Assembly (NCBI RefSeq): GCF_040126305.1 | Contig: NZ_CP149510.1 | Span: forward strand, 2,615,001-2,679,000 | Source: Pararhizobium sp. A13 | GTDB lineage: Bacteria > Pseudomonadota > Alphaproteobacteria > Rhizobiales > Rhizobiaceae | Direction of reading: 5' to 3' | DNA length: 64,000 bases | Shown here: positions 8,937-17,675 of the stretch, piece by piece | How the letters are laid out: every line of letters starts with the position of its first letter | Position numbering within the stretch: the first letter of the stretch is position 1 | The notes under the pieces: model-generated | Databases searched by the model: none | Told to the model about the DNA's origin: nothing | Seen by the model: only the letters and a program-made list of their open reading frames with translations | Program-made: the position numbers and the translations under genes

Positions 8937-9455
8937 TTACAAGCCGTCGGAGAAAAGCGACCGCGCCATGCCCTTGCCGATGCCGTTGCCGCTCAAGAGC
9001 TGACCCAGGAAGGTCATTTCCTTGCCGCCGGTCGGCGTCGTGCGGGAAATCACGTCGAAGACCTTGCCGTCCTGCAGCGTGTAGTGCGCCAGTTGCGAGA
9101 CGACGCCTTCCTTGTCGAAATAGACGGCAAGAACGCTCTGGTCGACGAGCTTAGGCTTCATGAAGGCGACCGGCCGCTGACGCTTCTGCGAGATGTAGTA
9201 GAACACTTCATTGTCGAAGGTCGCGGTTGTCGAGGGGGTGCCGAGCGACAGCAGCACCTGTTCGCGGCTGGAGCCGACCGGCGCCAGCGCCAGCGTTTCC
9301 TGATCGACGACATAACCCTGATTGATGGTCTGGCTGGTGTTCAGCACCTCTGCCGTCTTGCAGCCCGAAAGGGTCGTTGCGCAAATTGCCACTGTGAAAA
9401 CGACGTTGTTCAGAAATTTCATGTCTGACTTGAAATACCGTTTCGTCAACGACAT
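8937..9455 (-). CDS. BamE/SmpA/OmlA-family outer-membrane lipoprotein
   Basis: The product (~172 residues) has a lipoprotein signal: a lysine-containing n-region, the hydrophobic segment VVFTVAICATT and the lipobox LSGC. The mature part holds GSSREQVLLSLGTPS, the SmpA/OmlA/BamE fold signature, followed by FYYISQKRQRPVAF. BamE is a small accessory lipoprotein of the BAM complex that inserts beta-barrel proteins into the outer membrane. The start is uncertain: ATG 9455 has a purine run directly against it, ATG 9422 gives a shorter, more typical signal peptide, and a TTG at 9464 is also possible. It is convergent with hppA. Confidence 0.85.
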   Translation of the reverse strand: MSLTKRYFKSDMKFLNNVVFTVAICATTLSGCKTAEVLNTSQTINQGYVVDQETLALAPVGSSREQVLLSLGTPSTTATFDNEVFYYISQKRQRPVAFMKPKLVDQSVLAVYFDKEGVVSQLAHYTLQDGKVFDVISRTTPTGGKEMTFLGQLLSGNGIGKGMARSLFSDGL

Positions 9456-9583
9456 CTCCCTCAAGGTAACGCTGGCAGATGCGCCATTGCATTTCGTGCC
9501 TGCTTCGGTAAACCAGCTTCAGCGATCATGCAATAACAGGATGCGCGGGCTTGCGCATTTTGAAGCGGTCAAACTTGGGCTTT

Positions 9584-10126
9584 ATGATGATATTCGGACT
9601 GTTCGGCAAAAAAAACAGCAACGCGGCCATCGTCGCGCGCCAGTACGATCTTTTGACCGCAGCAGCCCGGCGGCCCTACCTCTATACCGATCTTGGCGTT
9701 CCCGATACTGTGATGGGGCGCTTCGAAATGCTGTCGGCAACGCTGATCCTTTATTTCCGGCGCACGCGCAGTTCGCAGCGGGCAGGGCAGGAGATCGCGC
9801 AGGAAATCGTCGACGCCTTCTTCGAGGACGTCGATCATTCGATCCGGGAGCTGGGCGTCGGTGACGTCAGCGTACCGAAAAAGATGAAGAAGTTCGCCGC
9901 GATGTTCTACGGCCGGCTGGAAAGCTATGCCGCGGCGCTGGACCATAGGGATCGCGACGAACTGGCGGCTGCGTTGAAGCGCAATTTTCACCCGCAGGCG
10001 GACGATCCGACCCTCTCCATGCACGGGCTTGCCGGCTATATGCTCCATGCTGAAGCGCAGCTTGCGGAAGAGGGAGAGGATGTCGTAGAAACCGGCCGGA
10101 TCGACCTGCCGGAAGCGGCGGTCTGA
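9584..10126 (+). CDS. Ubiquinol-cytochrome c chaperone family protein (Cbp3-like)
   Basis: The 180-residue protein begins MMIFGLFGKK and continues with ARRPYLYTDLGVPDTVMGRF, typical of the Ubiq_cyt_C_chap (Cbp3/UQCC1) domain. FFEDVDHSIRELGVGDVSVPKKMKKF in the middle is the best-conserved block of the family. The mitochondrial relative helps assemble cytochrome b into the bc1 complex, and the rhizobial version is presumed to do likewise at the inner membrane. The start is placed at the first of two adjacent ATGs (9584/9587); the upstream in-frame ATG at 9551 adds 11 residues that do not look like the family. Confidence 0.85.
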   Translation: MMIFGLFGKKNSNAAIVARQYDLLTAAARRPYLYTDLGVPDTVMGRFEMLSATLILYFRRTRSSQRAGQEIAQEIVDAFFEDVDHSIRELGVGDVSVPKKMKKFAAMFYGRLESYAAALDHRDRDELAAALKRNFHPQADDPTLSMHGLAGYMLHAEAQLAEEGEDVVETGRIDLPEAAV

Positions 10127-10214
10127 AAACCCGCCTCGCGAGGCGCGACGCCAGAGCCGCAACGAAACCGGCAGCACTATCTTGGGCGGCGACGCTGCCC
10201 GAAAGGACTTGACG

Positions 10215-10766
10215 ATGAACCCCGACGAGAAACCCGCATTTTCCTATCCGGTCAAGGTTGGCCATATCTCCGCCAATGCCGTGACGGTTCATCTCGAGGC
10301 GAATGAGGGAGAGCGCAAGGCGCTGCGCGACCTGTGGGATGTGTCGGACGTGCTGTCGCTCTCCTCCGATCTGCAGATCGCCCGCTGGAAGAAGGATGGC
10401 GTCAAGATCAAGGGCAGGGTCAAGGCGAAGATCGTCCAGGCCTGCGTGGTGACGCTCGAGCCGGTCGAATCGGAGATCGACGAGCCGGTGGACGCGATCT
10501 TCGTGCCGGAAGGGTCGCGGCTGGCGCGGATTGCTGCCAATGACAGCGGCGAGATGATTCTCGATCCGGACGGTCCCGATCTTCCCGACATGTTCACCGG
10601 CGATACCATCGATGTGGGTGTCACCGTCACCGAACACGCGGCGCTTGCGATCGACCCTTATCCGCGCAAGCAGGGGGCGAGCTTCGGTGAACGGATCGAA
10701 AGCAGCGAGAAGGACGATGTCCGTCCAAATCCCTTTGCCGTGCTCAAGGATTGGAAAAAGGACTGA
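10215..10766 (+). CDS. YceD/DUF177 family protein
   Basis: This 183-residue protein belongs to the DUF177 (YceD) family, whose E. coli member affects 23S rRNA accumulation. The central KIVQACVVTLEPVESEIDEP segment, with its single cysteine and 'C.vTLEPv' pattern, is diagnostic. The C-terminal DPYPRKQGASF and NPFAVLKDWKK elements also fit. ATG 10215 is chosen because GAAAGGA lies 7 bases upstream. DUF177 genes commonly sit just upstream of plsX, as here. Confidence 0.9.
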   Translation: MNPDEKPAFSYPVKVGHISANAVTVHLEANEGERKALRDLWDVSDVLSLSSDLQIARWKKDGVKIKGRVKAKIVQACVVTLEPVESEIDEPVDAIFVPEGSRLARIAANDSGEMILDPDGPDLPDMFTGDTIDVGVTVTEHAALAIDPYPRKQGASFGERIESSEKDDVRPNPFAVLKDWKKD

Positions 10767-10970
10767 GTCTGGAAAAGGACGCGGCACAATTCGGTTGTCA
10801 CATCAGCGAAAAACGGTATTTTGGCCGCAATCCAGCCCGTTGGGCCGTTTGCCCCGCAAGCAGGGGCGGTTGCGTCTCAAACGTCATGAAAACACGTGTG
10901 TCTCCATCGCTCACACTGATTGCGCCGGGACGAAACATGCAGTGTGGCAGGAACAAAGGATAAGGCACGC

Positions 10971-12029
10971 GTGGTCAGAATTTCTCTTGATGTGATGGGC
11001 GGCGACTTCGGTCCGCAGGTCGTCATCCCGGGTGCCGCAAGGGCGCTCGAACGGCATCCCGATATCCGCTTCGTGCTGTATGGCATCGAGGATCAGTGCG
11101 CCCCCCTTTTGGAGAAATATCCGAAGCTGAAGGCGAACAGCACGTTTCATCCGTCCGAACTGGCGATTGCAATGGATGAGAAGCCGAGCCAGGCGCTCAG
11201 GCGCGGCCGCGGCAAGGCGAGCATGTGGCAGGCGATCGACGCCGTCAACAAGGGCGAAGCGGACGTGGTCGTTTCCGCTGGCAATACCGGCGCGCTGATG
11301 GCGATGTCGGTGTTCTGCCTGCGCACTATGGCCGGCATCCAGCGCCCGGCGATCGCGGCGATCTGGCCGACGCTGAAAGGCGAGAGCATCGTGCTCGACG
11401 TTGGTGCGACGATCGGCGCGGACGCGCAGCAGTTGATGGATTTCGCTCTGATGGGCGGCGCCATGGCGCGCGCCTTGTTCGAGGTCGAGCGCCCGACGCT
11501 CGGTCTGCTCAATGTCGGCGTCGAGGAGATCAAGGGTCAGGAAGAGGTCAAGGAGGCCGGACGGCTGATCCGCGAAGCGGCGCCCGACGGTATCGACTAT
11601 CTCGGCTTCGTCGAGGGCGATGACATCGGCCGCGGCACCGTCGATGTCGTCGTCACGGAAGGCTTTTCCGGCAATATCGCGCTGAAGGCATCCGAGGGCA
11701 CCGCCCGGCAGATCGCCGAATATCTGCGCGCCGCGATGTCGCGCACGCTGCTAGCCAAAATAGGGTATATTCTTGCCAAGGGCGCTTTCGACCGCCTGCG
11801 CGAGAAGATGGATCCGCGCAAGGTCAACGGCGGCGTCTTCCTCGGCCTTAATGGTGTCGTGATCAAGAGCCATGGAGGAACCGACGCGGAAGGTTTCGCA
11901 GCGGCGATCGACGTCGGCTACGACATGGTCCGCAATGGCCTGAAGGCCAAGATCGAAAACGATTTGCAAAAATACCATGCCTCGCGCCCTTCCGAAGGTG
12001 CTGCGCGCGGTATGGCCGACGAGGTTTGA
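10971..12029 (+). CDS. plsX: Phosphate acyltransferase PlsX
   Basis: This 352-residue enzyme makes acyl-phosphate from acyl-ACP for PlsY in phospholipid synthesis. It begins with [14 protein letters not shown], the PlsX N-terminal signature, followed by [12 protein letters not shown] and [13 protein letters not shown]. The GTG at 10971 is preferred (AAAGGA ten bases upstream); the longer version from 10920 adds residues not seen in the family. It overlaps the region just ahead of fabH, and the plsX-fabH pair is the usual arrangement. Confidence 0.95.
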   Translation: MVRISLDVMGGDFGPQVVIPGAARALERHPDIRFVLYGIEDQCAPLLEKYPKLKANSTFHPSELAIAMDEKPSQALRRGRGKASMWQAIDAVNKGEADVVVSAGNTGALMAMSVFCLRTMAGIQRPAIAAIWPTLKGESIVLDVGATIGADAQQLMDFALMGGAMARALFEVERPTLGLLNVGVEEIKGQEEVKEAGRLIREAAPDGIDYLGFVEGDDIGRGTVDVVVTEGFSGNIALKASEGTARQIAEYLRAAMSRTLLAKIGYILAKGAFDRLREKMDPRKVNGGVFLGLNGVVIKSHGGTDAEGFAAAIDVGYDMVRNGLKAKIENDLQKYHASRPSEGAARGMADEV

Positions 12030-12034
12030 AGAGT

Positions 12035-13006
12035 ATGATCCGTTCTGTGGTTCGCGGTTTTGGGGCATCGCTTCCCAAACGGGTGATGACCAATAGCGAA
12101 ATGGAAGAGAAGGTTGACACGTCCGACGAATGGATCGTGCAGCGCACAGGCATTCGCCAGCGCCATATCGCCGGCGAGGGCGAAACGACCGCATCGCTCG
12201 GCGAGGCGGCAGCGCGCGCAGCGCTCGACAATGCCGGCCTGACGCCCGCCGACCTCGACGTCATCATTCTGGCGACCTCGACACCGGACAACACCTTTCC
12301 GGCGACCGCCGTCAACATCCAGAACCGCCTCGGCATGCACCATGGTGCGGCCTTTGACATGCAGGCGGTCTGTTCCGGCTTCGTTTATGCCGTCGCAACA
12401 GCCGACGCCTATATCCGCGGCGGTCTTGCCCGGCGCGTGCTGGTGATCGGCGCCGAGACCTTTTCGCGTATTCTCGATTGGAGCGACCGGACGACCTGCG
12501 TGCTGTTCGGCGACGGCGCCGGCGCCATCATTCTGGAAGCGCAGGAAGGCAGCGGAACGACCGCTGACCGCGGCGTTCTGACGGCGCAGTTGCGCTCGGA
12601 CGGCGCGCACAGGGAAAAGCTCTATGTCGATGGCGGCCCGTCCACCACCGGTACCGTCGGCCACCTGCGCATGGAGGGTCGCGAGGTCTTCAAGCATGCG
12701 GTCGGCATGATCACCGACGTCATCGAAGCCGCTTTCGAGGCGACCGGCACGACGGCCGAGGACCTCGACTGGCTGGTGCCGCATCAGGCCAACCGCCGCA
12801 TCATCGACGGATCTGCCAGGAAGCTCGGCATCCCGCTCGACAAGGTTGTGGTCACCGTGGACCTCCACGGCAACACGTCTGCCGCCTCCATTCCGCTGGC
12901 GCTCAACGTCGCGGCCTCTGACGGCCGCATCAAGAAGGGTGACCTCGTCCTGCTCGAGGCCATGGGCGGTGGCTTCACCTGGGGTTCCGTGCTGCTGCGC
13001 TGGTAA
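12035..13006 (+). CDS. fabH: 3-oxoacyl-ACP synthase III (FabH)
   Basis: This 323-residue thiolase-fold enzyme condenses acetyl-CoA with malonyl-ACP to start fatty acid synthesis. The Cys-His-Asn triad is visible: cysteine in [10 protein letters not shown] near residue 112, histidine in [10 protein letters not shown] near 248, and asparagine in [12 protein letters not shown] near 280. EWIVQRTGI near residue 35 is the conserved N-terminal motif. The ATG at 12035 lies 5 bases after the plsX stop; an in-frame TTG at 12026 is less likely. Confidence 0.96.
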   Translation: MIRSVVRGFGASLPKRVMTNSEMEEKVDTSDEWIVQRTGIRQRHIAGEGETTASLGEAAARAALDNAGLTPADLDVIILATSTPDNTFPATAVNIQNRLGMHHGAAFDMQAVCSGFVYAVATADAYIRGGLARRVLVIGAETFSRILDWSDRTTCVLFGDGAGAIILEAQEGSGTTADRGVLTAQLRSDGAHREKLYVDGGPSTTGTVGHLRMEGREVFKHAVGMITDVIEAAFEATGTTAEDLDWLVPHQANRRIIDGSARKLGIPLDKVVVTVDLHGNTSAASIPLALNVAASDGRIKKGDLVLLEAMGGGFTWGSVLLRW

Positions 13007-13100
13007 AGAAAAGACAATATAACGCAGAGGCTTGACCGGAATGGACAAGGGCAATACTCTTCCGGGCTAATCGATATTTCAAGAAAATCGGTGGGGGACG

Positions 13101-13439
13101 ATGAGCGGAAAAACGGTGACACGAGCAGACTTGGCCGAATCGGTTTTTCGCAAGGTCGGTCTTTCCCGAACGGAATCGGCCGAACTGGTCGAGACCGTGA
13201 TCGACGAGATCTGCAACGCCATCGTGCGTGGCGAAAGCGTCAAGCTCTCCTCCTTCGCAACGTTCCAGGTGCGCGACAAGAACGAGCGCATCGGCCGTAA
13301 CCCGAAAACCGGCGAGGAAGTGCCGATTTCTCCCCGCCGCGTCATGACCTTCAAGGCCTCCAACGTGCTCAAGCAGCGCGTTCTCAAGGCGCATTTATCG
13401 CGCAAGGCCAAGCTGAAACCGCAATCGCCGGCTTCGTAA
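13101..13439 (+). CDS. ihfA: Integration host factor alpha subunit
   Basis: This 112-residue DNA-bending protein of the HU/IHF family has [20 protein letters not shown] at the N-terminus and the DNA-binding arm [20 protein letters not shown] near residue 65. The arm sequence with ISPRR is the IHF-alpha type rather than HU. It forms a heterodimer with IHF-beta, which is not in this window. The fabH-ihfA-merR order is well known in rhizobia. A 6-bp hairpin (13444-13462) follows the stop. Confidence 0.94.
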   Translation: MSGKTVTRADLAESVFRKVGLSRTESAELVETVIDEICNAIVRGESVKLSSFATFQVRDKNERIGRNPKTGEEVPISPRRVMTFKASNVLKQRVLKAHLSRKAKLKPQSPAS

Positions 13440-13489
13440 TCGCCCACTTATCATTAAAGTGGTTGAAAACACGTCCATAAGCCGTTGAA

Positions 13490-13518
13490 ATGCGCATGAT
13501 TCGTGTAATCATGCGCAT
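13490..13518. promoter_or_regulatory. Perfect 12-bp inverted repeat upstream of the MerR-type gene
   Basis: ATGCGCATGATT (13490-13501) and its exact reverse complement AATCATGCGCAT (13507-13518) flank a 5-base loop CGTGT. It is not followed by T residues, so it is not a standard terminator. A TTGAAA (13485-13490) overlaps its left edge and a weak ATCATG lies 17 bases later, which would put the palindrome between -35 and -10, where MerR-family regulators bind. An operator for the downstream regulator is the best guess. Confidence 0.55.
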
Positions 13519-13586
13519 CGCTGGCAGGGATGCCGCACGACGATGTCGTGTTCGCATCAGCCCAGCCGTGTTCGATGGGGGAAGAC

Positions 13587-14120
13587 ATGGACAAAAGCCC
13601 GGACGCGTTCCGCACCATCAGTGAAGTGGCCGACGATCTCGACCTGCCGCAGCACGTGCTGCGATTCTGGGAGACGCGCTTTCCGCAGATCAAGCCGATG
13701 AAACGCGGTGGTGGCCGGCGCTACTACCGGCCGGAAGATGTCGATCTGCTCAAGGGCATCCGCCATCTGCTCTATGATCACGGCTATACCATCAAGGGCG
13801 TGCAGAAGCTCCTGAAGATGAACGGCAACAAGTTCGTCGCGGCGATCGCCAGCGGCGACCTCGCCACCGTCGAGGCGCTGGCCGCGGCCAATATCGAAGA
13901 GCCGGCACAGCCGAAGCTCGGCAATCCGGAAGAAGACCAGATCGTTGGCCGCGCCAAGGCGCCGGCGAGCCGCCGGTTCTTCTCCTTCGTTGGTGGCAAT
14001 GACGAAGCGCCGGAAATATCGATCGGCAAGACATCCGTCGGCAAGGAGGATCGCGCCCTGCTGCAGGAAGCGCTCTACGATCTGCTGGAATGCAAGCGCC
14101 TGCTCGACCAGGTGCGCTGA
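13587..14120 (+). CDS. MerR family transcriptional regulator
   Basis: The 177-residue protein has an N-terminal MerR winged-helix domain. [20 protein letters not shown] is the first helix-turn-helix, [11 protein letters not shown] the MerR specificity loop, and [15 protein letters not shown] the wing. The linker helix is followed by a low-complexity C-terminal part without the cysteines of metal-sensing MerR proteins, so the signal is unknown. The start at 13587 is preceded by GGGGGA. It sits behind ihfA and in front of small uncharacterised genes. The inverted repeat at 13490-13518 may be its operator. Confidence 0.9.
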   Translation: MDKSPDAFRTISEVADDLDLPQHVLRFWETRFPQIKPMKRGGGRRYYRPEDVDLLKGIRHLLYDHGYTIKGVQKLLKMNGNKFVAAIASGDLATVEALAAANIEEPAQPKLGNPEEDQIVGRAKAPASRRFFSFVGGNDEAPEISIGKTSVGKEDRALLQEALYDLLECKRLLDQVR

Positions 14121-14258
14121 GAAAGGGCAGGTGCGCCGGTTTCCGCGCGAACGCGCGGTGCCGATGTGAGCTTGCATCCTGGTCGTCGCTTTCCTCTCTT
14201 GCCGTCACGGGCGTGTATGGTACGAACCTCCATCGATTTTACGAGCAAGGCGTAGCGC

Positions 14259-14504
14259 ATGGAAAAGCCCTGGACGAAAAGCGTGACGCTGGCCCTGGAG
14301 GGGCCGGGAAAATATGTGACGATCTCCAACATCACCGAGGCGTCCTGGGCGATGATCGAGGACTGGCCGCTCGACGATGCTCCGGCCTTGAACCGCGCGC
14401 TCGATATCTGTGCTGCGGCTGTCGAAGGCAAGAGGCCGGCCGAAGATGCGCGAAAGGCGTTTATCGAGGCCGCCGCCGAGGCCGAGATCCATGTTCAGGA
14501 GTGA
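14259..14504 (+). CDS. DUF982 domain protein
   Basis: This 81-residue protein has the DUF982 pattern: a short strand region (KSVTLALEGPGKYVTISNI), then EASWAMIEDWPLDD, a central helix ALDICAAAVEG and the closing ARKAFIEAAAEAEI. DUF982 proteins are small, abundant in rhizobia and of unknown function. Nothing in the context reveals a role. A weak purine-rich site precedes the ATG. Confidence 0.82.
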   Translation: MEKPWTKSVTLALEGPGKYVTISNITEASWAMIEDWPLDDAPALNRALDICAAAVEGKRPAEDARKAFIEAAAEAEIHVQE

Positions 14505-14570
14505 GAGGCCCTTGGTTTCGGCGCCTCGCACCTCCATATCTCCGCTACCTCGGATAAAGAAAAGAACCAC

Positions 14571-14921
14571 ATGACGAAATCCCTTCAGGCGAAGTTTCAC
14601 GCGGACATGCTCGCCCTCTATGATCATTGCGCGCGTTTCGGCTTCCGGCCCGTGCTGTTTCGCCGTCTCGTCATTTTGAAGGGCGGCGTCGAGGCGGCAA
14701 AGGAACTGGTGTTCAAGCCGGGCACGACCGGGCTCGAGCGTCTGATGGATGCCGGCAAGTCCGAATTGTCGATGGAGGCGGCGATGGTGCGGGCGCAATA
14801 TCGCTCGCTGTTTACGCCGCTCGAAATCAAGGAAGCCGAAAAACGCCTTGAGGGGACCGCCACCCGCGAACGCTCCAGAGGCCGGCTCACCGCCACCGTC
14901 ACCAACCCGAAACAGGCATAG
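14571..14921 (+). CDS. Conserved hypothetical protein
   Basis: This 116-residue protein of unknown function has a helical pattern ILKGGVEAAKELVF, then TGLERLMDAGKSELSME, then YRSLFTPLEIKEAEKRL. The same spacing (GG..AAK.L, L...G.L.L..E, LFT..E...A..RL) is familiar from a widespread group of short uncharacterised bacterial proteins. The basic C-terminal tail is probably disordered. It is followed 5 bases later by another small gene, so the two are probably one operon. Confidence 0.75.
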   Translation: MTKSLQAKFHADMLALYDHCARFGFRPVLFRRLVILKGGVEAAKELVFKPGTTGLERLMDAGKSELSMEAAMVRAQYRSLFTPLEIKEAEKRLEGTATRERSRGRLTATVTNPKQA

Positions 14922-14926
14922 TCATC

Positions 14927-15193
14927 ATGGCAAAGAAGCAGAAGCTCGAGCATTCGGATTTCGCCGGCGAATTCACCGATGACGGCGTCACCGTGCTCGT
15001 CGATATCTTCCGCAATGCGGGAAGCGAGGACGGCTGGACGATGGAGGTCATCGACCAGGACGAGGGCCTGACCGTCTGGGAGGAGCCGTTCCCGACCGAC
15101 AAGGAAGCCTTCGAGGAATTCCTCGCCACGATCGAGCGGGATGGCATCCGGTCGTTTCTGGAGGACCCGGAGCCGGAGGCGTCGGTGCATTGA
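14927..15193 (+). CDS. Small acidic hypothetical protein
   Basis: This 88-residue acidic protein is not recognised as a named family. After a lysine-rich start (MAKKQKLEH) it is rich in Asp and Glu, with GWTMEVIDQDEGLTVWEEPF in the middle and a C-terminal helix EAFEEFLATIERDGIRSFL. Codon use matches the high-GC neighbours, which supports a real gene. Its ATG is 5 bases after the preceding stop. Confidence 0.7.
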   Translation: MAKKQKLEHSDFAGEFTDDGVTVLVDIFRNAGSEDGWTMEVIDQDEGLTVWEEPFPTDKEAFEEFLATIERDGIRSFLEDPEPEASVH

Positions 15194-15548
15194 CGCGCGC
15201 AACGCTGCTGCGCAGCGGGGAAATATGACAAGGGCTTCAAGTTCCGACCTGAGAGATACGTGACGCTTTGTAGCGGAGACGTGGGTAACACTTTTCGCTT
15301 TTACGGGAGGTGTTGATGCCGCAGAGAGACTTCGGTGCTGGAGAAGTCTCCACGTTTTCGCGATAGCATCTCCAGATCGTCGGCGACGTGTGCAAAAAAA
15401 CAGCGCGTCAGCGGCCGGACAGAGCAAAACCTCATTTCATGGACAGCCGTCGCGCGCCGCGCTAAATGTGCCGGACTAACTCTTTTGTGTAGCTTTTCGC
15501 CAACGTGCCCAGCGTTTACGATCTTGGCGCGAAATGGCGGAGAGGGGC
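15194..15548. other. Gene-poor gap of lower GC before the DUF2726 gene
   Basis: About 355 bases with no supported coding region. Reading frames on both strands are short and lack family signatures. Base composition falls compared with the genes to the left, and this is where the foreign-looking stretch ending at tRNA-Pro seems to begin. No insertion-sequence end or direct repeat was recognised. Confidence 0.5.
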
Positions 15549-16319
15549 ATGGACAATCGCCAGGGTCATCGTAATCAGCAAAGGAGGTGGGTGCCACTCA
15601 CCGCACCTGGACTAGTTATTGGAGCGCTCGCGGTAGGTGCTGCCGGCGGTATGACCGTATACGATCGCCTTGAGATTATTGCATTGATTGAGAAGCCCCC
15701 CCTCCTTCTAGTCGCGGTTCTGTTTGTCGGCGCCGTCGCTGGGATGACCGTCGAGCAGTTCCTATCCAGGATGCGAAGGCAGGCATGGCGAGCAAGGAAC
15801 CGCTCACGCTGGGAGGAAAAACGTAGTGGAGCGAGCATCGCCATTGGGCCTTGGCTTCCAACGAATATTCCGGAGCCGCTGAAACAACGCGATCCTGCTG
15901 ACCAGCTGCGGATTGTTATGGGAGCGAACTTTACGAGTCAGCCGCTTCTCAACAAGAGCGAAGCGCGCGTGTTTAAGGAACTTGACCGCATCGTGATTGG
16001 ATGCAACCCTGCGTGGCAGGTGATGGCACAGGTTTCGTTAGGCGAGATACTCCGCAGCAAAGATACAGTCGCGTACAGTTGCATCAACTCAAAACGGGTC
16101 GACTTACTGCTGGTTGACGGTAATTGCCAGCCTCGGCACGCCATCGAATATCAGGGCGGGGCGCATCATCAGGGCACCGCGGCCGCGCGCGATGCGATCA
16201 AGAAAGAGGCGCTACGACGCGCTGGGATCGGCTATTACGAGGTCGTGGCAGGCCAGACTACTCCGTCGGAACTTAGGCGGTTGGTCGAGAAGCTGGTAGA
16301 CAAGCCAGGAACACCCTAG
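15549..16319 (+). CDS. Membrane-anchored DUF2726 (restriction-endonuclease-fold) protein
   Basis: The 256-residue protein has two hydrophobic segments near residues 20-40 (LVIGALAVGAAGGMTVY) and 50-68 (PPLLLVAVLFVGAVAGMTV), then a basic linker. A soluble C-terminal domain of DUF2726 type runs from ~residue 125 to 250: PLLNKSEARVFKELD, VMAQVSLGEIL, KRVDLLLVD and HAIEYQGGAHHQG. DUF2726 has the PD-(D/E)xK fold; here the acidic residues are D in DLLLVD and E in IEYQ, with Gln where Lys is usual. Substrate and role are unknown. Codon use (more TTA, GTA, ATT) differs from the neighbours and it lies next to a tRNA, suggesting transfer. The start at 15549 has GAGAGGGG upstream. Confidence 0.78.
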   Translation: MDNRQGHRNQQRRWVPLTAPGLVIGALAVGAAGGMTVYDRLEIIALIEKPPLLLVAVLFVGAVAGMTVEQFLSRMRRQAWRARNRSRWEEKRSGASIAIGPWLPTNIPEPLKQRDPADQLRIVMGANFTSQPLLNKSEARVFKELDRIVIGCNPAWQVMAQVSLGEILRSKDTVAYSCINSKRVDLLLVDGNCQPRHAIEYQGGAHHQGTAAARDAIKKEALRRAGIGYYEVVAGQTTPSELRRLVEKLVDKPGTP

Positions 16320-16743
16320 TAGCGACCCGCGCCAATGTTTGCTTTGCAAACACGAAGCTCGGCATCGTTAAGAACTCGTTCGTTTATGACAAGCAGGCGG
16401 CCGCCATCGAGAACGCGCTCCTGGCGAATCCGAAATGAAGCTCTCCCACCGGATAGCCCAACTCGGCGTCAAAGAGCCTTCAAAAGGCACCTTCAGGTCA
16501 CATCCCAAGGGGGAAGTGATCCGTGCTGTTGCAGAAGCCCCTGTCAAAAATGCAAAAATTCGCGACCTAGTACCGCGCGAGGATGCCACGGCAGGGCTGA
16601 ATCGTCGCCATCGCGGGGCGGTGGGCCACCCAAAATCGGTGCTTGAGGCTTTCCGTACCGGCCCCAAACTGGCCCAGATTTTCCGAATTTCCCGCTTTCG
16701 AGACATTCCGGTTTCTAAAAGACTGAGGATTTCAAGGAGAAAA
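16320..16743. other. Gap between the DUF2726 gene and tRNA-Pro, with a possible gene remnant
   Basis: About 420 bases without an intact gene. At 16349-16438 one frame reads LGIVKNSFVYDKQAAAIENA and ends at a TGA, which looks like the tail of a real protein without its body. A longer open frame (16435-16842) runs through the antisense strand of tRNA-Pro and is not a gene. No integrase was recognised. Confidence 0.45.
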
Positions 16744-16820
<77 letters not shown>

Positions 16821-17012
16821 AACCGAAAAGAGCCGTATATAATCGGGACTTGAGGCGCAAGTCCTGATTTTGGAAAAGGCGAGAAATCGGTGAGAAAAAG
16901 CTTGGACGTTTGGTGTCGCTATCCCCAGCCGCCGCGTTAAATTTTCCGGCCCTTAAAGTTTTCAGCAACCCGTTGTCCCGATAATGCCGGTTGTTAATCG
17001 GGGAGCCGGGTG

Positions 17013-17666
17013 ATGGCGAAGACAGCGGGCAGAAGAGGCCAGAAGCGGCGGACGGGCCGGAAGCAGGCGAAGGGCGGCATGTGGCCCTGGTATCTGGCCG
17101 GTGTCCTGTCGGTGAGCGCGGCTATCGCCTATGATCACCGGGCGGAGATCGCGCCGATGGCGGCGCCGTTCTATACGGCGTCGATCGTCAAGGCGCGACC
17201 GGTGGAGAAGCGCGCCGAGCCGGAAAAGGCAAGGCCGGCTCTGGCGATGCCGCGGCCGGGAGCGCGCCCGGTCGAGCAGGCGGCCTGGGAGCCGAACGAC
17301 CAAAAGACCAGCGATCGCAAACCGGGAACCTATTATTTCTGCACGGTAACGCTTGAAAACTGCGTCGTTGACGGCGGCACGTTCTGGTACGGGCGCCAGA
17401 AAATCCAGATCGCGGAAATCCAGGTGCCACGCATCAAACAGGCGAAATGCGACAACGAGCGCAAGTTCGGCTCGCTGGCGAAGCGGCGGCTTTGGGAAAT
17501 CCTCAATGCCGGCGAGGTTCATCTCGTCGCGACGGGCGGAAAGGCCCGAGCCCAGGATGCCCATGTGACGGTGGGTGAGGGGCGTTCGATCGGCGACATG
17601 CTTGTTGCCGAGGGCCTGGCGCGGCACAGGGCGGATGGCAAGCGGGGCTGGTGCGCAGAGGGTTAG
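17013..17666 (+). CDS. Membrane-anchored SNase-fold protein lacking catalytic residues
   Basis: The 217-residue protein has a very basic N-terminus, one hydrophobic segment (WPWYLAGVLSVSAAIAY, residues ~24-40), a proline/alanine linker and a C-terminal staphylococcal-nuclease-like (OB) domain from ~residue 110. The domain core reads CVVDGGTFWYGRQKIQIAEI then QVPRIKQAKCDNE. In active nucleases these positions are DGDT, an Arg and IDxPE. Here DGDT is DGGT, the Arg is Lys or Gln, and Asp and Glu are Gln and Arg, so catalysis is doubtful. The C-terminal MLVAEGLARHRADGKRGWC is typical of the family. The start at 17013 is chosen over the adjacent GTG 17010. Confidence 0.82.
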   Translation: MAKTAGRRGQKRRTGRKQAKGGMWPWYLAGVLSVSAAIAYDHRAEIAPMAAPFYTASIVKARPVEKRAEPEKARPALAMPRPGARPVEQAAWEPNDQKTSDRKPGTYYFCTVTLENCVVDGGTFWYGRQKIQIAEIQVPRIKQAKCDNERKFGSLAKRRLWEILNAGEVHLVATGGKARAQDAHVTVGEGRSIGDMLVAEGLARHRADGKRGWCAEG

Positions 17667-17675
17667 CGCAACGCG

